Below, piece by piece: positions 52,341 to 61,845 of a stretch of DNA of 64,000 nucleotides. The notes under the pieces were generated by a model. That model was not told the DNA's origin. It saw only the letters and a list, made by a program, of their open reading frames with translations, and ran no database searches. Positions within the stretch are counted from its first letter, which is position 1, and every line of letters begins with the position of its first letter. Both the position numbers and the translations under genes were made by a program. Origin of the DNA: Levilactobacillus wangkuiensis (GTDB lineage: Bacteria > Bacillota > Bacilli > Lactobacillales > Lactobacillaceae); NCBI RefSeq assembly GCF_016861605.1, contig NZ_BOLM01000005.1, forward strand, positions 124,001 through 188,000, in the 5' to 3' direction.

Positions 52341-53012
52341 ATGTCTGAACCCGTCTCCAATCGTCGTCTTATTTTGCAATTTATCTGTTGTTGGTTCATC
52401 TGGCTCGCCGTTCAGGTCGGTCTCAACAGTCCCATCGAAAAATACCTGACCGGTTGGCCCCAAGAATTGGCGCTCGATGCCATTAAATTAGCCGTCTGGT
52501 TAGGGCTGGCCTGGTGGTTCATCCATCAAGCTGACCGCAACCATCAACGTCTCACCCTGAGCAATGCCAAGCAGTGGCAACCAGCATGGCGGTTTGCCGC
52601 CGGCTATGTCGTCTGGGGCATTATCATTGTTTATCTGCTGGGTGAATTTTGGTTGGCCCATCACGACCTGAACGTTAATCACACTTTCATCCCCCAATTC
52701 TGGGGTCGCTACTTCCTGGTCGTCGGCGTCAGTGAAGAGTTCCTGTTCCGGGGCTACTTCCTAAATGCCCTGTTACAGAAATTCTCGCTCACCACTGCCA
52801 ACGTGATTCAGGCACTGGCCTTTGCCAGCATGCACATCCCCCGTTACCTGACGACGGTTCCCACCATGAGTCCCATGCTGTGGATCAGTAATCTGGTCTC
52901 CGTTTTCCTATTGGGCTTACTCTTCGGGTGGTTGTACGCCCGCAGTCATTCCCTGTGGCCCGGCATCGCTACGCACATGACCTGGGATATCTTGGTCACC
53001 CTCTTCGGGTAA
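52341..53012 (+). CDS. CPBP-family intramembrane metalloprotease
   Basis: 223 residues, six to seven TMs. Motif 1 EEFLFRGYF (EExxxR), motif 2 ALAFASMHIPRYL (FxxxH) and motif 3 GIATHMTWD (HxxxD-like) are the Abi/CPBP metal site. Members are CAAX prenyl-protease homologues; in lactobacilli many protect against the cell's own bacteriocins, though none is visible nearby. ATG 52341 is chosen over GTG 52332 for spacing. Confidence 0.88.
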   Translation: MSEPVSNRRLILQFICCWFIWLAVQVGLNSPIEKYLTGWPQELALDAIKLAVWLGLAWWFIHQADRNHQRLTLSNAKQWQPAWRFAAGYVVWGIIIVYLLGEFWLAHHDLNVNHTFIPQFWGRYFLVVGVSEEFLFRGYFLNALLQKFSLTTANVIQALAFASMHIPRYLTTVPTMSPMLWISNLVSVFLLGLLFGWLYARSHSLWPGIATHMTWDILVTLFG

Positions 53013-53066
53013 AAAGAGTGGGCTTGGCGGTTATTCGCCTATTTTAGCCATACAGCATTAGAAATC

Positions 53067-53104
53067 AAAAGCGTCCGGGAATTTTTCATCCCAGACGCTT
53101 TTTT
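53067..53104. terminator. Terminator of the CPBP gene
   Basis: AAAAGCGTC and GGGA pair with TCCC and GACGCTTTT, followed by T6. Confidence 0.85.
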
Positions 53105-53116
53105 CGTGCAACCAGG

Positions 53117-53461
53117 CTAGGCCCGAACACGTTGTTTCAAGAACCCTAATAAAACACTTAAAAATGCAAACGGTAAAGCAAAGCTAAACAGAGCCGTGAG
53201 TAAGACCGGAGCCACCGTCAACGTTAAGACGACATCGGCGACGCCAACAATAACGCTCACACCTAGTAATAGCCGCCACCAACCACGACTGATACGTGGT
53301 TGGTACGTCAGCCCGTACACCAGTAACGTGAGGGCCGTCGTCAACAACAGTGCCCGATCAATCATTGGAATTGCCAGCAGGCCGGTCATCCCTAGGGCCA
53401 CGACACTCAGCCCGATAAAGAAGTAACCGTACCAGCGTTGCGTTTGAACAGTTGATTTCAC
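53117..53461 (-). CDS. Small multipass membrane protein (DUF308/HdeD-like)
   Basis: 114 residues with four close TMs (YFFIGLSVVALGMTGLLAIP, LLLTTALTLLVYGLTYQP, LLLGVSVIVGVADVVLTL). GTG 53461 is eight bases after AGGGAG and is preferred to the upstream start at 53482. The shape is like HdeD/DUF308 proteins; no motif fixes a function. It shares the terminator region with the convergent CPBP gene. Confidence 0.6.
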   Translation of the reverse strand: MKSTVQTQRWYGYFFIGLSVVALGMTGLLAIPMIDRALLLTTALTLLVYGLTYQPRISRGWWRLLLGVSVIVGVADVVLTLTVAPVLLTALFSFALPFAFLSVLLGFLKQRVRA

Positions 53462-53695
53462 GATTATCGCTCCCTTTATCACAATCTTTACACCTTTAGT
53501 TTACCCGTTTTTGTAACCGCTTACAATAGATAAACGTTGCTTGATTGGTAAAAATATCAGGATAGTGCTCGCGAAACCGTCTTACCAATCTTCTAGCTAA
53601 CTGGTGATTTCTCTAGTCGTTGGGCCGACGAAAAAAGTCGCCAACGTCTCTCGACATCAACGACTCTGCGTCTAGCTATTCTAAGCGACTAGCCC

Positions 53696-54175
53696 CTACG
53701 ACTCGTCCTGAAGATCATCGACCAACGGCCCATTCCAGGCATCGCTAACCACGGCCGGGACCTCGCGATTGAAGACCCGCAACAGTGCCGCCATACTCTC
53801 GGCACTCTTTGCCGGGGTCATTTCGCTAAGCGGCAACCAGCCGACCCAGCCCTCATCGCTAGCCTTTAATTCACCGGTAAATGTATCCCCGCGGTACAGC
53901 AAGCCCAGCTTCCGTTTTTGCCGAGACGTGTCGAACCACTCACACGTCCCACAGAAGTCAACCGTCGCCAACTGCAGGCCGGTTTCCTCGAACACTTCCC
54001 TGACAGCCGCCTGAGCGCAGGCTTCGCCGACTTCCACGTGGCCGCCGGGAAAACTGTGTCCCGCCTTCCAGGGCACGTTCACTTTATCTTCCACCAAAAC
54101 GCGTTTCGTCTGGGGGTCCGTCACCATAATCATCGTGACCAGCTCAACCGGTTGGGTCCTATCGGGTGTTGTCAT
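53696..54175 (-). CDS. Nudix hydrolase
   Basis: 159 residues from ATG 54175, whose bases overlap the preceding stop as ATGA; this fixes the start against two earlier ATGs. The Nudix box GHVEVGEACAQAAVREVFEE followed by TGL fits the consensus G-x5-E-x7-REUxEExGU. The extra loop WFDTSRQKRKLGLLYRGD suggests the MutT/8-oxo-dGTP diphosphatase type. It forms an operon with the acyltransferase. Confidence 0.88.
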   Translation of the reverse strand: MTTPDRTQPVELVTMIMVTDPQTKRVLVEDKVNVPWKAGHSFPGGHVEVGEACAQAAVREVFEETGLQLATVDFCGTCEWFDTSRQKRKLGLLYRGDTFTGELKASDEGWVGWLPLSEMTPAKSAESMAALLRVFNREVPAVVSDAWNGPLVDDLQDES

Positions 54176-55260
54176 TTTGCCACCGTTCCTTTCATCCATT
54201 GCCAAATCCTATGTATGCCGTACGCCGTCGCAAACGACCAGGCCCAGGTCAATAGGTAACTCACCAAAATACCGCTCACGGGATGGGCCGCCGTTAACGT
54301 CTGACCGCCGAAGCGCCAAATCAGTGCCAGCCAAAAGACGTTGGCCAAGTAGGCGCGGTACGCATAGGTCGCTAGCCAGTGAATCACCACTAGCCCCCGA
54401 GCACGTTGCCGTTGTTGCCACGCGGCCAAACTCACCAGCAAGCCAATCACACACAGGCCGTAGAAAACCGTTGCCGGTGCGTAGTAGCTACTGCGGGCCA
54501 ACGTGATTGGCCGACCCGTGGCCAGCAGGTCGTGAACTTGCCAGACCAATGTCGCCAGTGCGCCAACCAGTAGCGGTACCCACGTCCACCGCCACTGCCA
54601 AATGTGTGACCAAGCCAGCCAGAGCAGGATGCCCAAGACCGCGTAGAGGGCAAAGCCCCAGAAGACCCGGTCGAGCAAATACCAGTGACCGACCCGTGCG
54701 GCGGGCGTGATCAGCTGGTGATAGCTGACTACCCAACCGAACATCCAGGCGCCACTCAAGCCCGCAGTCCACCAGAAACGGCGCCGCGTCGTGACCTGTC
54801 GCCGAATCGCCCACCACAGGGGCATCAGCAGAATGATCTGCAGCATCATGGTGTTGTACCACAAGTGTGGCGCGGCATTTCCGTTAATCAGCTGCCAGCC
54901 AAACTGGCCCAGTGTTGTAAACGGCCGATGTTGTTGCAGTTGGGGTTGCAGGAGCAAGTACGCCAGCGACCACCACACCGTCGGCACCCCTAACGCCGAC
55001 CACTGTTGACGCAGATACTGGCCATAGGTCGGCTGCGTCACGTCCGTGGTCCGAATCGTGGTGAAGAGAATGCCACAGATGAAGGCCGGCGCCGTAAATT
55101 TCACAGTCAGGTAGACCCAAGCGAGGCTAACCTGCATCGACTGCCCGGACGTCGTGGTTATCGCCCAGCTCAAAACTGTCTGCAACATGACCGCTGTGCA
55201 GGCAAACGCCTTGAGGTAGTCGCCGGCATCCGCTACCGACGTTGTTTGTTGTTCTGTCAC
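54172..55260 (-). CDS. Acyltransferase-3-like multipass membrane protein
   Basis: 362 residues, ten TMs (YLKAFACTAVMLQTVLSWAI, LALIWRFGGQTL, LLTWAWSFATAYG). The start YLKAFACTAVMLQTVL matches the acyltransferase-3 family, but the usual first-TM His of OafA is not seen, so catalysis is uncertain. These proteins acetylate cell-wall polymers or exported sugars. It is coupled to the Nudix gene (4-base overlap). Confidence 0.75.
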   Translation of the reverse strand: MTEQQTTSVADAGDYLKAFACTAVMLQTVLSWAITTTSGQSMQVSLAWVYLTVKFTAPAFICGILFTTIRTTDVTQPTYGQYLRQQWSALGVPTVWWSLAYLLLQPQLQQHRPFTTLGQFGWQLINGNAAPHLWYNTMMLQIILLMPLWWAIRRQVTTRRRFWWTAGLSGAWMFGWVVSYHQLITPAARVGHWYLLDRVFWGFALYAVLGILLWLAWSHIWQWRWTWVPLLVGALATLVWQVHDLLATGRPITLARSSYYAPATVFYGLCVIGLLVSLAAWQQRQRARGLVVIHWLATYAYRAYLANVFWLALIWRFGGQTLTAAHPVSGILVSYLLTWAWSFATAYGIHRIWQWMKGTVAK

Positions 55261-55347
55261 TTTTCGCTCATCGCCTTTACCTCCTCATTCTAGCAAGCCG
55301 AGGTGGGCCCTGTAAAGACGCAAACAAGCACGTTCTTTCGACACGAC

Positions 55348-55380
55348 AAAAAAGACGGCTCACTGGCCGTCTTTATTTTT
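55348..55380. terminator. Bidirectional terminator
   Basis: AAAGACGGC (55351-55359) pairs with GCCGTCTTT (55366-55374), with A and T tracts on both sides. It serves the small membrane protein gene ending at 55397. Confidence 0.85.
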
Positions 55381-55396
55381 TCGATTCTCTTCAGAT

Positions 55397-55591
55397 TTAA
55401 GCTTCGCGATTGTTTTTCTTTGTTAGCTTGGTCATCAAATCTTCGATCCCGTAGCATGCCAGTCCTAAACCAGCGAACGCTACTGGAAAACCGAAGGCCC
55501 ACATCGGTGACTTCATGAGTAGGAGCACCAGGCTCAGCCCACAAACCGCTAACACAACTAAGGCAATCAGTGCCCATTGATCTTTATTCAT
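55397..55591 (-). CDS. Small membrane protein, 64 residues
   Basis: GGGGGG is six bases before ATG 55591. There are two TMs (WALIALVVLAVCGLSLVLLL and WAFGFPVAFAGLGLACYGI) and a basic tail, KLTKKNNREA. No family is recognised. It stands alone with a terminator. The 170 bases up to the amt gene hold nothing further. Confidence 0.65.
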   Translation of the reverse strand: MNKDQWALIALVVLAVCGLSLVLLLMKSPMWAFGFPVAFAGLGLACYGIEDLMTKLTKKNNREA

Positions 55592-55764
55592 CATAATCCC
55601 CCCAAGGTTGTTCAAACGTGTGTCCCCTAAACACACCCTTAGTTTAGCAAGTTCGGGGGCAAACGGCAATCATCTAGGGCAACCTTAAGAAAGTCACTAA
55701 CTTTACTGAGTGGGCTGTGTTGCAGGAGTTTTGAATCCGCCATCGGGAGCGGCCAACCACCAGC

Positions 55765-57075
55765 TCATTTTTGCAGGTGTTGGAGCTGCCCCTTGAACTC
55801 GGGTGCATACAGTTCCTGATCCGGCCGATAATCCGTGAGCCTTTCACTGAGCCCAACCGTGTAGTCGACCTGCTCACCATGTTCCCCCTGATCCAGGCCC
55901 ATGGCCTCTTCGGCCGCATCGACCCGCATCGGTGTCAACCGGCGCAAGAGTAAAATCAAGCCGCTGCCCATCGCGGCAACCAGGACAATCGTCAAGCCCG
56001 TTGCCAAGAGTTGAATCCCCAGCAAGTGCCAACCGCCACCATAAATCAACCCATTTTGGGTGACCGCCGGATTCACAGCCTTACTGGCGAACACTCCCGT
56101 TAGGATACTGCCAACGATTCCGCTCACCCCGTGACAGCCAAAGGCATCCAGAGCATCGTCGACTCCCAGCTTGGGTTTTAAAAGCGCGATGAAGCCGTAG
56201 CTGGCTAAGGTCGCCAAGGTGCCAATCGCCACGGACCCCATCACGGTCACGTAACCGGCCGCTGGGGTAATGGCGACGAGTCCGCAAAGCGTGCCGGTAC
56301 AGACACCGACCAACGTGGGTTTGCCATTCGTCCAAATATCCAGGAACATCCAGACCACCATCGCCGTGGCCGTGGCTACCGTACTGGTAATCGCCGCCTG
56401 AACGGCCACGCCATTGACGGCAAGGGCGCTGCCGGCATTGAAGCCGTACCAGCCAACCCACAAGATGGCCGTCCCCAACAGGACCCACGGTAAGTTATAG
56501 TGTTGCCCGGGATGATCCTTGGCCAACCGCGGTCCTAACCAGGCCGACAATACTAAGGCCGTCACCCCAGCATTGATGTGCACCACGGTCCCGCCGGCAA
56601 AGTCCAAGACACCCAATTTAGCCAGCCACCCTGCCGGACTCCAAACCAGATGCACCATCGGGTAGTAAATGCAGACGGACCACGCCAGCAGAAATAGCAA
56701 AAGAAATTTAAACCGAATCCGTCCAACCACGGCCCCAACGAATAAAGCTGGGGTAATAATGGCAAACATCATTTGAAACAGCGAATACACGCCGACCGGA
56801 ATATGACTGGCGGTCAGGCTAGCCAAATTGACGCCGGTCATGAAAGCATGGCGCAAATTGCCCACGACGCCGAGCACATTGCCTGAAAAGGACAGCGAGT
56901 AGCCGACGAACACCCACAGCAAAATGGCCACGCCAGTCATAATAAAGACCGACAACATCGTGTTGACCACGTTTTTCTCGGAGACCAGGCCCCCGTAGAA
57001 AAAAGCCAATCCCGGAGTCATAAACAAGACTAAAATGCTGGCAATCAACACGAATGCTGTATTTGCAAGATTCAT
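55765..57075 (-). CDS. amt: Ammonium transporter (Amt family)
   Basis: 436 residues, 11 TMs, from ATG 57075 after AGAGGG. MTPGLAFFYGGLVSEKNVVN, the gate and twin-His region (DFAGGTVVHINAGVTALVLS) and DDALDAFGCHGVSGIVGSIL are classic Amt motifs with both pore His residues. It conducts ammonium into the cell. No glnK (PII) gene adjoins it, unlike the usual arrangement. Confidence 0.95.
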   Translation of the reverse strand: MNLANTAFVLIASILVLFMTPGLAFFYGGLVSEKNVVNTMLSVFIMTGVAILLWVFVGYSLSFSGNVLGVVGNLRHAFMTGVNLASLTASHIPVGVYSLFQMMFAIITPALFVGAVVGRIRFKFLLLFLLAWSVCIYYPMVHLVWSPAGWLAKLGVLDFAGGTVVHINAGVTALVLSAWLGPRLAKDHPGQHYNLPWVLLGTAILWVGWYGFNAGSALAVNGVAVQAAITSTVATATAMVVWMFLDIWTNGKPTLVGVCTGTLCGLVAITPAAGYVTVMGSVAIGTLATLASYGFIALLKPKLGVDDALDAFGCHGVSGIVGSILTGVFASKAVNPAVTQNGLIYGGGWHLLGIQLLATGLTIVLVAAMGSGLILLLRRLTPMRVDAAEEAMGLDQGEHGEQVDYTVGLSERLTDYRPDQELYAPEFKGQLQHLQK

Positions 57076-57292
57076 TAGCGGCGCCCTCTTTACGTTTGAT
57101 GTAAGAAATCCTAACACTCATTTTGATGAAAGTCACGAGTGAATTTTCAAAAGTAACGGGTTGGCTGGGACGTTTAACGAACTAATCTTACTAGTACCAG
57201 TCGTTTTCATGAAATTATTAAGATTTGAAAATAGGTGATATTTTCTGACATTGCCTGCATTTTTCCTACCAAATTGATACTGACAACAAGAA

Positions 57293-57341
57293 AAAGCCCA
57301 AGTCCTGGTAAGCTGGCGTCATACCCGCTTACCAGGACTCA
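57293..57341 (-). terminator. Terminator of the 216-residue secreted protein gene
   Basis: Perfect 13-base stem AGTCCTGGTAAGC (57301-57313) with GCTTACCAGGACT (57327-57339). On the minus strand GCTTTTTC follows. Confidence 0.8.
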
Positions 57342-57383
57342 GACTATGAGTCGCTAGGCGACATCCACCTAATAGGACATCGT

Positions 57384-58034
57384 TTATTTCAAGTTCAGTT
57401 TTTGTCGACCATCATAAATACCATTAACGACCTTATCAGCCTTGGGGCCTTCGTAAGCCAACGTCGCAAAGGATAGCTCGATCTTACCAACCTTAGTGAC
57501 CTTTTTTCTGGAATACAGCAGCATCTCAAATTGACTCTTCTGATGAGGTTTCAAATACGACGACGCTGAATTGGGACCGGCCGTGATTCCCTGCTTGGGG
57601 GTCACGTTAACTAACATGTGCTTGCTCTTACTATTCTTGGCCGAAAAGATAAAGTTGCTGGTCATGGTGTTCTCGAACCCCACAAGATTATAATTGGAGA
57701 TTCCGCCCATCACGTTTCTGCCGAACCGGTAAAAGCCATCATCACTATTATTGTAGGCAGTTCCCGTGACCTTTGCCCAGGTCGCGTACTTCGCCTTTTT
57801 ACTGGCAACCTGATACACATACAAATTATTCAATCTAATCTTATACGCTGAATTTTTGAAGGTGAACGTTTTCTTGAGTGGGTAGGCTTTCTTACTCGAG
57901 TAGGCCTTATGCGTCTTCTGGGCACCATAATTCTGGTACAAATTAAAAACTTTTTGCTTTGCCTGGGCCTGCGTGGCCATGCCTAATGTCCCCATTGCCA
58001 CAATCCCTGCCAGTAGTAAACTCCGCCATTTCAT
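57384..58034 (-). CDS. Secreted protein of unknown function
   Basis: 216 residues. ATG 58034 is nine bases after AAAGGG. The signal peptide KWRSLLLAGIVAMGTLGMAT is cut near AQA-KQ. The mature part is basic and Tyr-rich with a beta-sandwich look (KAKYATWAKVTGTAYNNSDD, KPHQKSQFEMLLYSRKKV), reminiscent of DUF4352-type surface domains. There is no anchor. Single gene with its own terminator. Confidence 0.6.
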   Translation of the reverse strand: MKWRSLLLAGIVAMGTLGMATQAQAKQKVFNLYQNYGAQKTHKAYSSKKAYPLKKTFTFKNSAYKIRLNNLYVYQVASKKAKYATWAKVTGTAYNNSDDGFYRFGRNVMGGISNYNLVGFENTMTSNFIFSAKNSKSKHMLVNVTPKQGITAGPNSASSYLKPHQKSQFEMLLYSRKKVTKVGKIELSFATLAYEGPKADKVVNGIYDGRQKLNLK

Positions 58035-58102
58035 CATAAAAAACCCTTTTCCGTTAAGCTCAGTATACAGGGTTAGCCGTTACTTTACAAAATAGTCCAA
58101 CA

Positions 58103-58138
58103 AAAAACGAATCCAGACCGTGAAGTCCAAATTCGTTT
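58103..58138 (-). terminator. Terminator of the rlmL-HIT operon
   Basis: Minus strand: AAACGAAT pairs with ATTCGTTT and is followed by TTT, ten bases after the HIT stop. Confidence 0.75.
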
Positions 58139-58147
58139 CGTCAATTT

Positions 58148-58540
58148 CTATTTTCGTTTCAACCGACTCAAGCCCTGAACGGCCCGCGGAATCATCTTGC
58201 GGATGCCGCCCCGCGGATCCTTGACGTCCCCTTCGTACCGGGGAATCAGGTGAATGTGGGCGTGCATGACCGTTTGACCGGCGGCCGACGCCACGTTGAT
58301 GCCAATGTTATACCCGGCCGGCTGAAATTTTTCATCCAGCAAGGCCTTGGCCTCAAAGGTCAACGCATCCATCGCCGCTCGCGTTTCGGCTGGCACATCA
58401 AAGTAGGTCGCGTAGTGTTGCTTGGGCACGATCAACAGGTGACCGCGGCGCACGGGATGATTGTCCCAAAACGCCTTGGCCAAGTCATTTTCTAAGACGA
58501 TACTGCTTTTCTGGCAAAAGACACAATCCGTCTTAATCAT
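58148..58540 (-). CDS. HIT-family nucleotide hydrolase/transferase
   Basis: 130 residues. The His triad is VMHAHIHLIPRY (HxHxH). CVFCQ at the N-terminus with the later His resembles the zinc site of Hint/HIT proteins such as Hit/YhaI. The likely role is hydrolysis of adenosine 5'-monophosphoramidates or dinucleoside polyphosphates. It starts three bases after the methyltransferase stop, so it is co-transcribed. Confidence 0.93.
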   Translation of the reverse strand: MIKTDCVFCQKSSIVLENDLAKAFWDNHPVRRGHLLIVPKQHYATYFDVPAETRAAMDALTFEAKALLDEKFQPAGYNIGINVASAAGQTVMHAHIHLIPRYEGDVKDPRGGIRKMIPRAVQGLSRLKRK

Positions 58541-58543
58541 GGC

Positions 58544-59686
58544 TTAACCCTGGTGCCGTGGCTTGCGCTTGCCCCAGAACTGGAAGTAGTCGGTCCGCAA
58601 AGCCCCGTTATACAGCTTCCGCGTCTTCGTGGCCTTTTGACCATAGAAGTGTTCAAATTCCAGATCAGCCGTTAAAATATACTTCGACCAATCAGTCAAT
58701 GGCTTGAATACTTGTCCCATTTGTTTGTAAAGTTCACGAACGGAGGCCTGATCACTCAGACGTTCCCCGTATGGTGGGTTGGCGACGATGACCCCATCTT
58801 CCATGTCCGTCTTAAAGTCCTGGACGGCTAATTGGCTAAACGTGATGTCTTGTGACAAGCCGGCCTCTTGGGCGTTACGCTTGGCAATAGCCACCATGTT
58901 CTCATCAATATCGGTCCCAAAGATCTGTAGTGGCGTATCGTAGTCGGCCTTGGCATCGGCTTCGTCACGCAACTTATCACTCAGCTCTTGAGGCACCCAA
59001 TCCCAAGTCTCGCAGGTGAAGTCCCGGTTAAACCCAGGGGCCAGGTTGCGGCCAATCATGGCTGCTTCGATAGGAATGGTCCCAGACCCACACACGGGAT
59101 CCCAGAATGGCATGTTCTTGTGCCAACTGGTCAGGGCAATCAAGGCAGCGGCCATGTTTTCCTTCAGTGGCGCGCTACCCTTGCCGACCCGGTAGCCCCG
59201 CTTGAACAGACTTGAACCGGTGGTGTCCAGCGTCAGCATGACGTGGTCCTTATCGATCATGACTTCCAAGGGGTAAGTGGCGCCGGTTTCAGGCATCCGC
59301 GTCCGCCGGTGATAAACGGCCGCCAATTTAGTGGCAACGGCCTTTTTCACGATGGCTTGGGCGTCGGGCACACTGTGGAGCTGGGACTTCTTCGAACGGC
59401 CTTCCACTGGGAAAGCGGCGTCCATGGGGAGCAGTTCGTCCCAGGCCACGGCCTTAGTGGCTTCAAACAATTCGTCGAAGGTCACGGCATCAAATTCTGC
59501 CACGATGATCCGAACCCGGTCCGCGGTCCGTAACCACAGGTTCGCCCGCAGTACGTCTTCAATCGTCCCGTCAAACCGGACCCGGCCATTTTCAACCTGG
59601 GTATCGTACCCGAGGTCTCGTAACTCACGACCGGCAATGGCTTCGATTCCACTGGCAGTGGCCGCGTATAAATGAAATTTCTTCAT
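58544..59686 (-). CDS. THUMP-domain 23S rRNA methyltransferase (YpsC/RlmL N-half type)
   Basis: 380 residues. The N-terminal ferredoxin-like/THUMP part (YAATASGIEAIAGRELRDLG) is followed by a class I methyltransferase with DPVCGSGTIPIEAAMIG (SAM loop) and the catalytic IVANPPYGERL (NPPY), which methylates an exocyclic amine, by family m2G in 23S rRNA. Synteny ypsA-gpsB-rnpB-ypsC as in Bacillus confirms it. Confidence 0.93.
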   Translation of the reverse strand: MKKFHLYAATASGIEAIAGRELRDLGYDTQVENGRVRFDGTIEDVLRANLWLRTADRVRIIVAEFDAVTFDELFEATKAVAWDELLPMDAAFPVEGRSKKSQLHSVPDAQAIVKKAVATKLAAVYHRRTRMPETGATYPLEVMIDKDHVMLTLDTTGSSLFKRGYRVGKGSAPLKENMAAALIALTSWHKNMPFWDPVCGSGTIPIEAAMIGRNLAPGFNRDFTCETWDWVPQELSDKLRDEADAKADYDTPLQIFGTDIDENMVAIAKRNAQEAGLSQDITFSQLAVQDFKTDMEDGVIVANPPYGERLSDQASVRELYKQMGQVFKPLTDWSKYILTADLEFEHFYGQKATKTRKLYNGALRTDYFQFWGKRKPRHQG

Positions 59687-59762
59687 AACGTCCTCCTTAC
59701 TTCACTTTACTGGGTTGCTAATTTTTACACTGTTCTTGGGCATTTAACCCGATTATAACCAT

Positions 59763-60191
59763 AAAAAAAGGCGGGAGCAAGCTCCCACCCACCTGACATG
59801 GTGCAAATCCCTGTAAGCCATGTTTTGTACCACCCAACCGTTTCAGGCAAACGATTGACTGGCAGTAATCATCTATCTCGAGAGTTTCCTCTCCCCCCAC
59901 ATTTCGTTCATTTCCATATGTGAAGCGCCCCTACCAAAAGTTTGGGTTGCCCGCTCGAGGGGTTTACCGCGTTCCACCGCCTAAGTTTCCTTAGACGTAT
60001 CGTCACTGTGGCACTTTTCAGGGATACTAGGGCATAGCCGAAGCCGTAGCCGTGTTTTCCCGCCGTTACGTTATTGCTAACGTCCCCCGGCTTATTTTTT
60101 CACCGAGCACGAACACTACAGACATCTCAGTCTGTGCGAGCATGGACTTTCCTCAGCCGACATAAGCCGACCGCGATTACTCAGGATTTAC
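59763..60191 (-). ncRNA. rnpB: RNase P RNA, class B
   Basis: Minus strand: GAGTAATCGC near the 5' end, the universal GAGGAAAGTCCATGCTC, CAGACTGAGATGTCTG (P3-like), the middle GGTAAACCCCTCGAGCGGGC and the 3' part TTACAGGGATTTGC. It ends in the terminator GGGAGC/GCTCCC plus T7 (59786-59763). A TATAAA box at 60204-60199 inside the 3' side of gpsB gives a start near 60191. Its position between gpsB and ypsC is standard. Confidence 0.95.
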
Positions 60192-60207
60192 ACCAGTCTT
60201 TATAATT

Positions 60208-60561
60208 CTACAAACGATGTGACTCGTTTGGATCATTATCTAATTGTGAACCGAAAACGTGCCGTTCCAAATTGGAGAGCCGCTTCAAAATGTCCATGTT
60301 AGTGACACTTGAAGTGGATTGGCTGGTTGTCGTTGCTGCTGGTTGACTTGCACCTACTTGCACTTGGCGAGTGAGTTCGTCGACCTTAGCCAACAACCGT
60401 TCGTTTTCTTCTTGAAGCCGTTGATTCTCCTTCACAAAAGTATCGTAGTCCTTGATCACATTATCCAAGAAACTGTCGACATCGTCGGGATCATACCCGC
60501 GCATCTTTTGACGAAATTGCTTTTGCAAAATCTCTTTAGGAGTAAAATTAACGTTTTCCAT
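60208..60561 (-). CDS. gpsB: Cell division protein GpsB
   Basis: 117 residues. The DivIVA-like N-terminal domain ([20 protein letters not shown], then [15 protein letters not shown]), a coiled coil to about residue 67, a Ser/Thr/Gln linker and a C-terminal trimerisation helix ([16 protein letters not shown]) follow the family layout. GpsB links PBP1 (PonA, encoded nearby), EzrA and MreC at division sites. Confidence 0.96.
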   Translation of the reverse strand: MENVNFTPKEILQKQFRQKMRGYDPDDVDSFLDNVIKDYDTFVKENQRLQEENERLLAKVDELTRQVQVGASQPAATTTSQSTSSVTNMDILKRLSNLERHVFGSQLDNDPNESHRL

Positions 60562-60616
60562 TGATCATTACACCTCGTTATCCTAATCAAACCGGCGATA
60601 TCTATAATACCAGTTT

Positions 60617-61186
60617 TTACTCAAATTGGGAACCATTATTTTTATTTTCTTGATATTCGTTGGCACTTTCTTGTAACCAATCCATATCTATCAGCGTTAG
60701 GGGGTAAGCATGTTGCTCTTGAAACCGCGTCACAGCGCGATAATCATACTTAGGTTTCCCTTCAACCTCTAAATCATAAACCATTGCGGCCTCATCTGTA
60801 TGGGATAACATAAATTCTTGATAGTTTCTTAACTGTTGGGGCCCATGATAGGGTTGTTCACTAACTGACTGGTGAAAATCAACCTGGCTCGCCAGCTGCG
60901 CATACAGGCCACGGTTATTCTCATTCCAGTTACCGCCAAACTCAGCAAATGGCGTCATCATCGCAATTTTCAATTCCGGATAGTCCGGCTTTAACGCCAG
61001 GCCCACCTCAATCGACCACTGCTCGACCCCTAGCTGACCACCCGTGATCAACCAGTCAGTCCCATCTTCAATCTTACCGATCAGCATTTTTCTCAATGCA
61101 TCCTTGATGACCAGGAGCTTCGGGTCTTGATTGCCAAAAACACCCAGTTCATAACTGCGGTAGCCCGTCAACCATAACCGACTCAT
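60617..61186 (-). CDS. ypsA: YpsA-like (DUF1273) SLOG-fold protein
   Basis: 189 residues. RLWLTGYRSYELGVFGNQDP, DWLITGGQLGVEQWSIEVGL and the C-terminal DEAAMVYDLEVEGKPKYDYR are the YpsA landmarks; the GG of the SLOG nucleotide pocket is present. Bacillus YpsA influences cell division, and gpsB is next. It is probably the first gene of ypsA-gpsB. Confidence 0.92.
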   Translation of the reverse strand: MSRLWLTGYRSYELGVFGNQDPKLLVIKDALRKMLIGKIEDGTDWLITGGQLGVEQWSIEVGLALKPDYPELKIAMMTPFAEFGGNWNENNRGLYAQLASQVDFHQSVSEQPYHGPQQLRNYQEFMLSHTDEAAMVYDLEVEGKPKYDYRAVTRFQEQHAYPLTLIDMDWLQESANEYQENKNNGSQFE

Positions 61187-61280
61187 CTCGCGGCCTCCTT
61201 TACCGGTACCTTACCAGTGTAGCGAAAAAATCCGGCCGACGCAATGAAAAAAGCAGATAGTTGGTAAAACAAGTTTTTTG

Positions 61281-61485
61281 TAGCGCCTCCGGGCTGGTGA
61301 AAACTGGGCCGTGACGCTGTGGGCGCGCGTCCGAAGCCTGAGGTGCGGTCTTCGGACTTACTTTGAGCCTCATAACCCGAGTCTCAAAGATAGCAGTTGC
61401 CTAAGCGGGTTTCCCGCTTAGGCAACTCCCACGGCTGAGCCCATTTTCACCAGCCCTGCGGCTTACACTTGTTTAGCCCGCAACT
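61281..61485 (-). repeat. Cloverleaf intergenic repeat, copy D
   Basis: Reverse orientation: TAGCGCCTCCGGGCTGG at the left and CAGCCCTGCGGCTTACACTT at the right. The outer stem is GGGCTGGTGAAAA with TTTTCACCAGCCC. The inner arms are GTCCGAAG/CTTCGGAC, CTTTGAG/CTCAAAG and the 14-bp GTTGCCTAAGCGGG stem. Confidence 0.85.
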
Positions 61486-61845
61486 ATCTGCTTTTTTCTT
61501 GCAGTCGACTTGTTAGCTATTTTTTCTAATTCATTGATCTTAGCCGTAAACACTGACTAAACTCAGACGGTCTTAGACCAGATCTCCATTCTATCTTCCT
61601 TACACCCGCTAACCTGATAGCTCAGCTAAGACCGTCGACACAGCTGGGCACCTTGCACCTCTGGTCACTGACATCATCCTCGCCAGCTCACTTTCACCAG
61701 CCCTGCAGCTTCCACTTGTTTGGTCCGCACCTATCTGCCCTTTTCTTGTCGCCAGCATGTTCCAGTTACATTATCCAATCGCTTTGATTCATTAGTCTTG
61801 AACGCATATACTGACTCAATTCAGACTGTCTTAGCCCCAAATAAT
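61440..61845. repeat. Imperfect direct duplication of about 150 bp, split by repeat copy J
   Basis: 61450-61585 and 61694-61845 share CACCAGCCCTGC-GCTT, TATCTGC, TTTTCTTG, TTCATT and CTGACT-A-TTCAGAC-GTCTTAG in the same order. Between them (61597-61690) is the 3' half of a second-subfamily copy (J) with GTCGACACAGCTGG and CTCTGGTCACTGACATC. Confidence 0.65.

Noticed and set aside
54135-55293. Arg/Pro/Thr-rich plus-strand frames opposite the acyltransferase and Nudix genes
   Set aside because: Their composition is that of antisense frames; the minus genes overlap by ATGA and have clear motifs.
59718-59900. Minus-strand 60-codon frame
   Set aside because: It lies in the rnpB 3' end and terminator.
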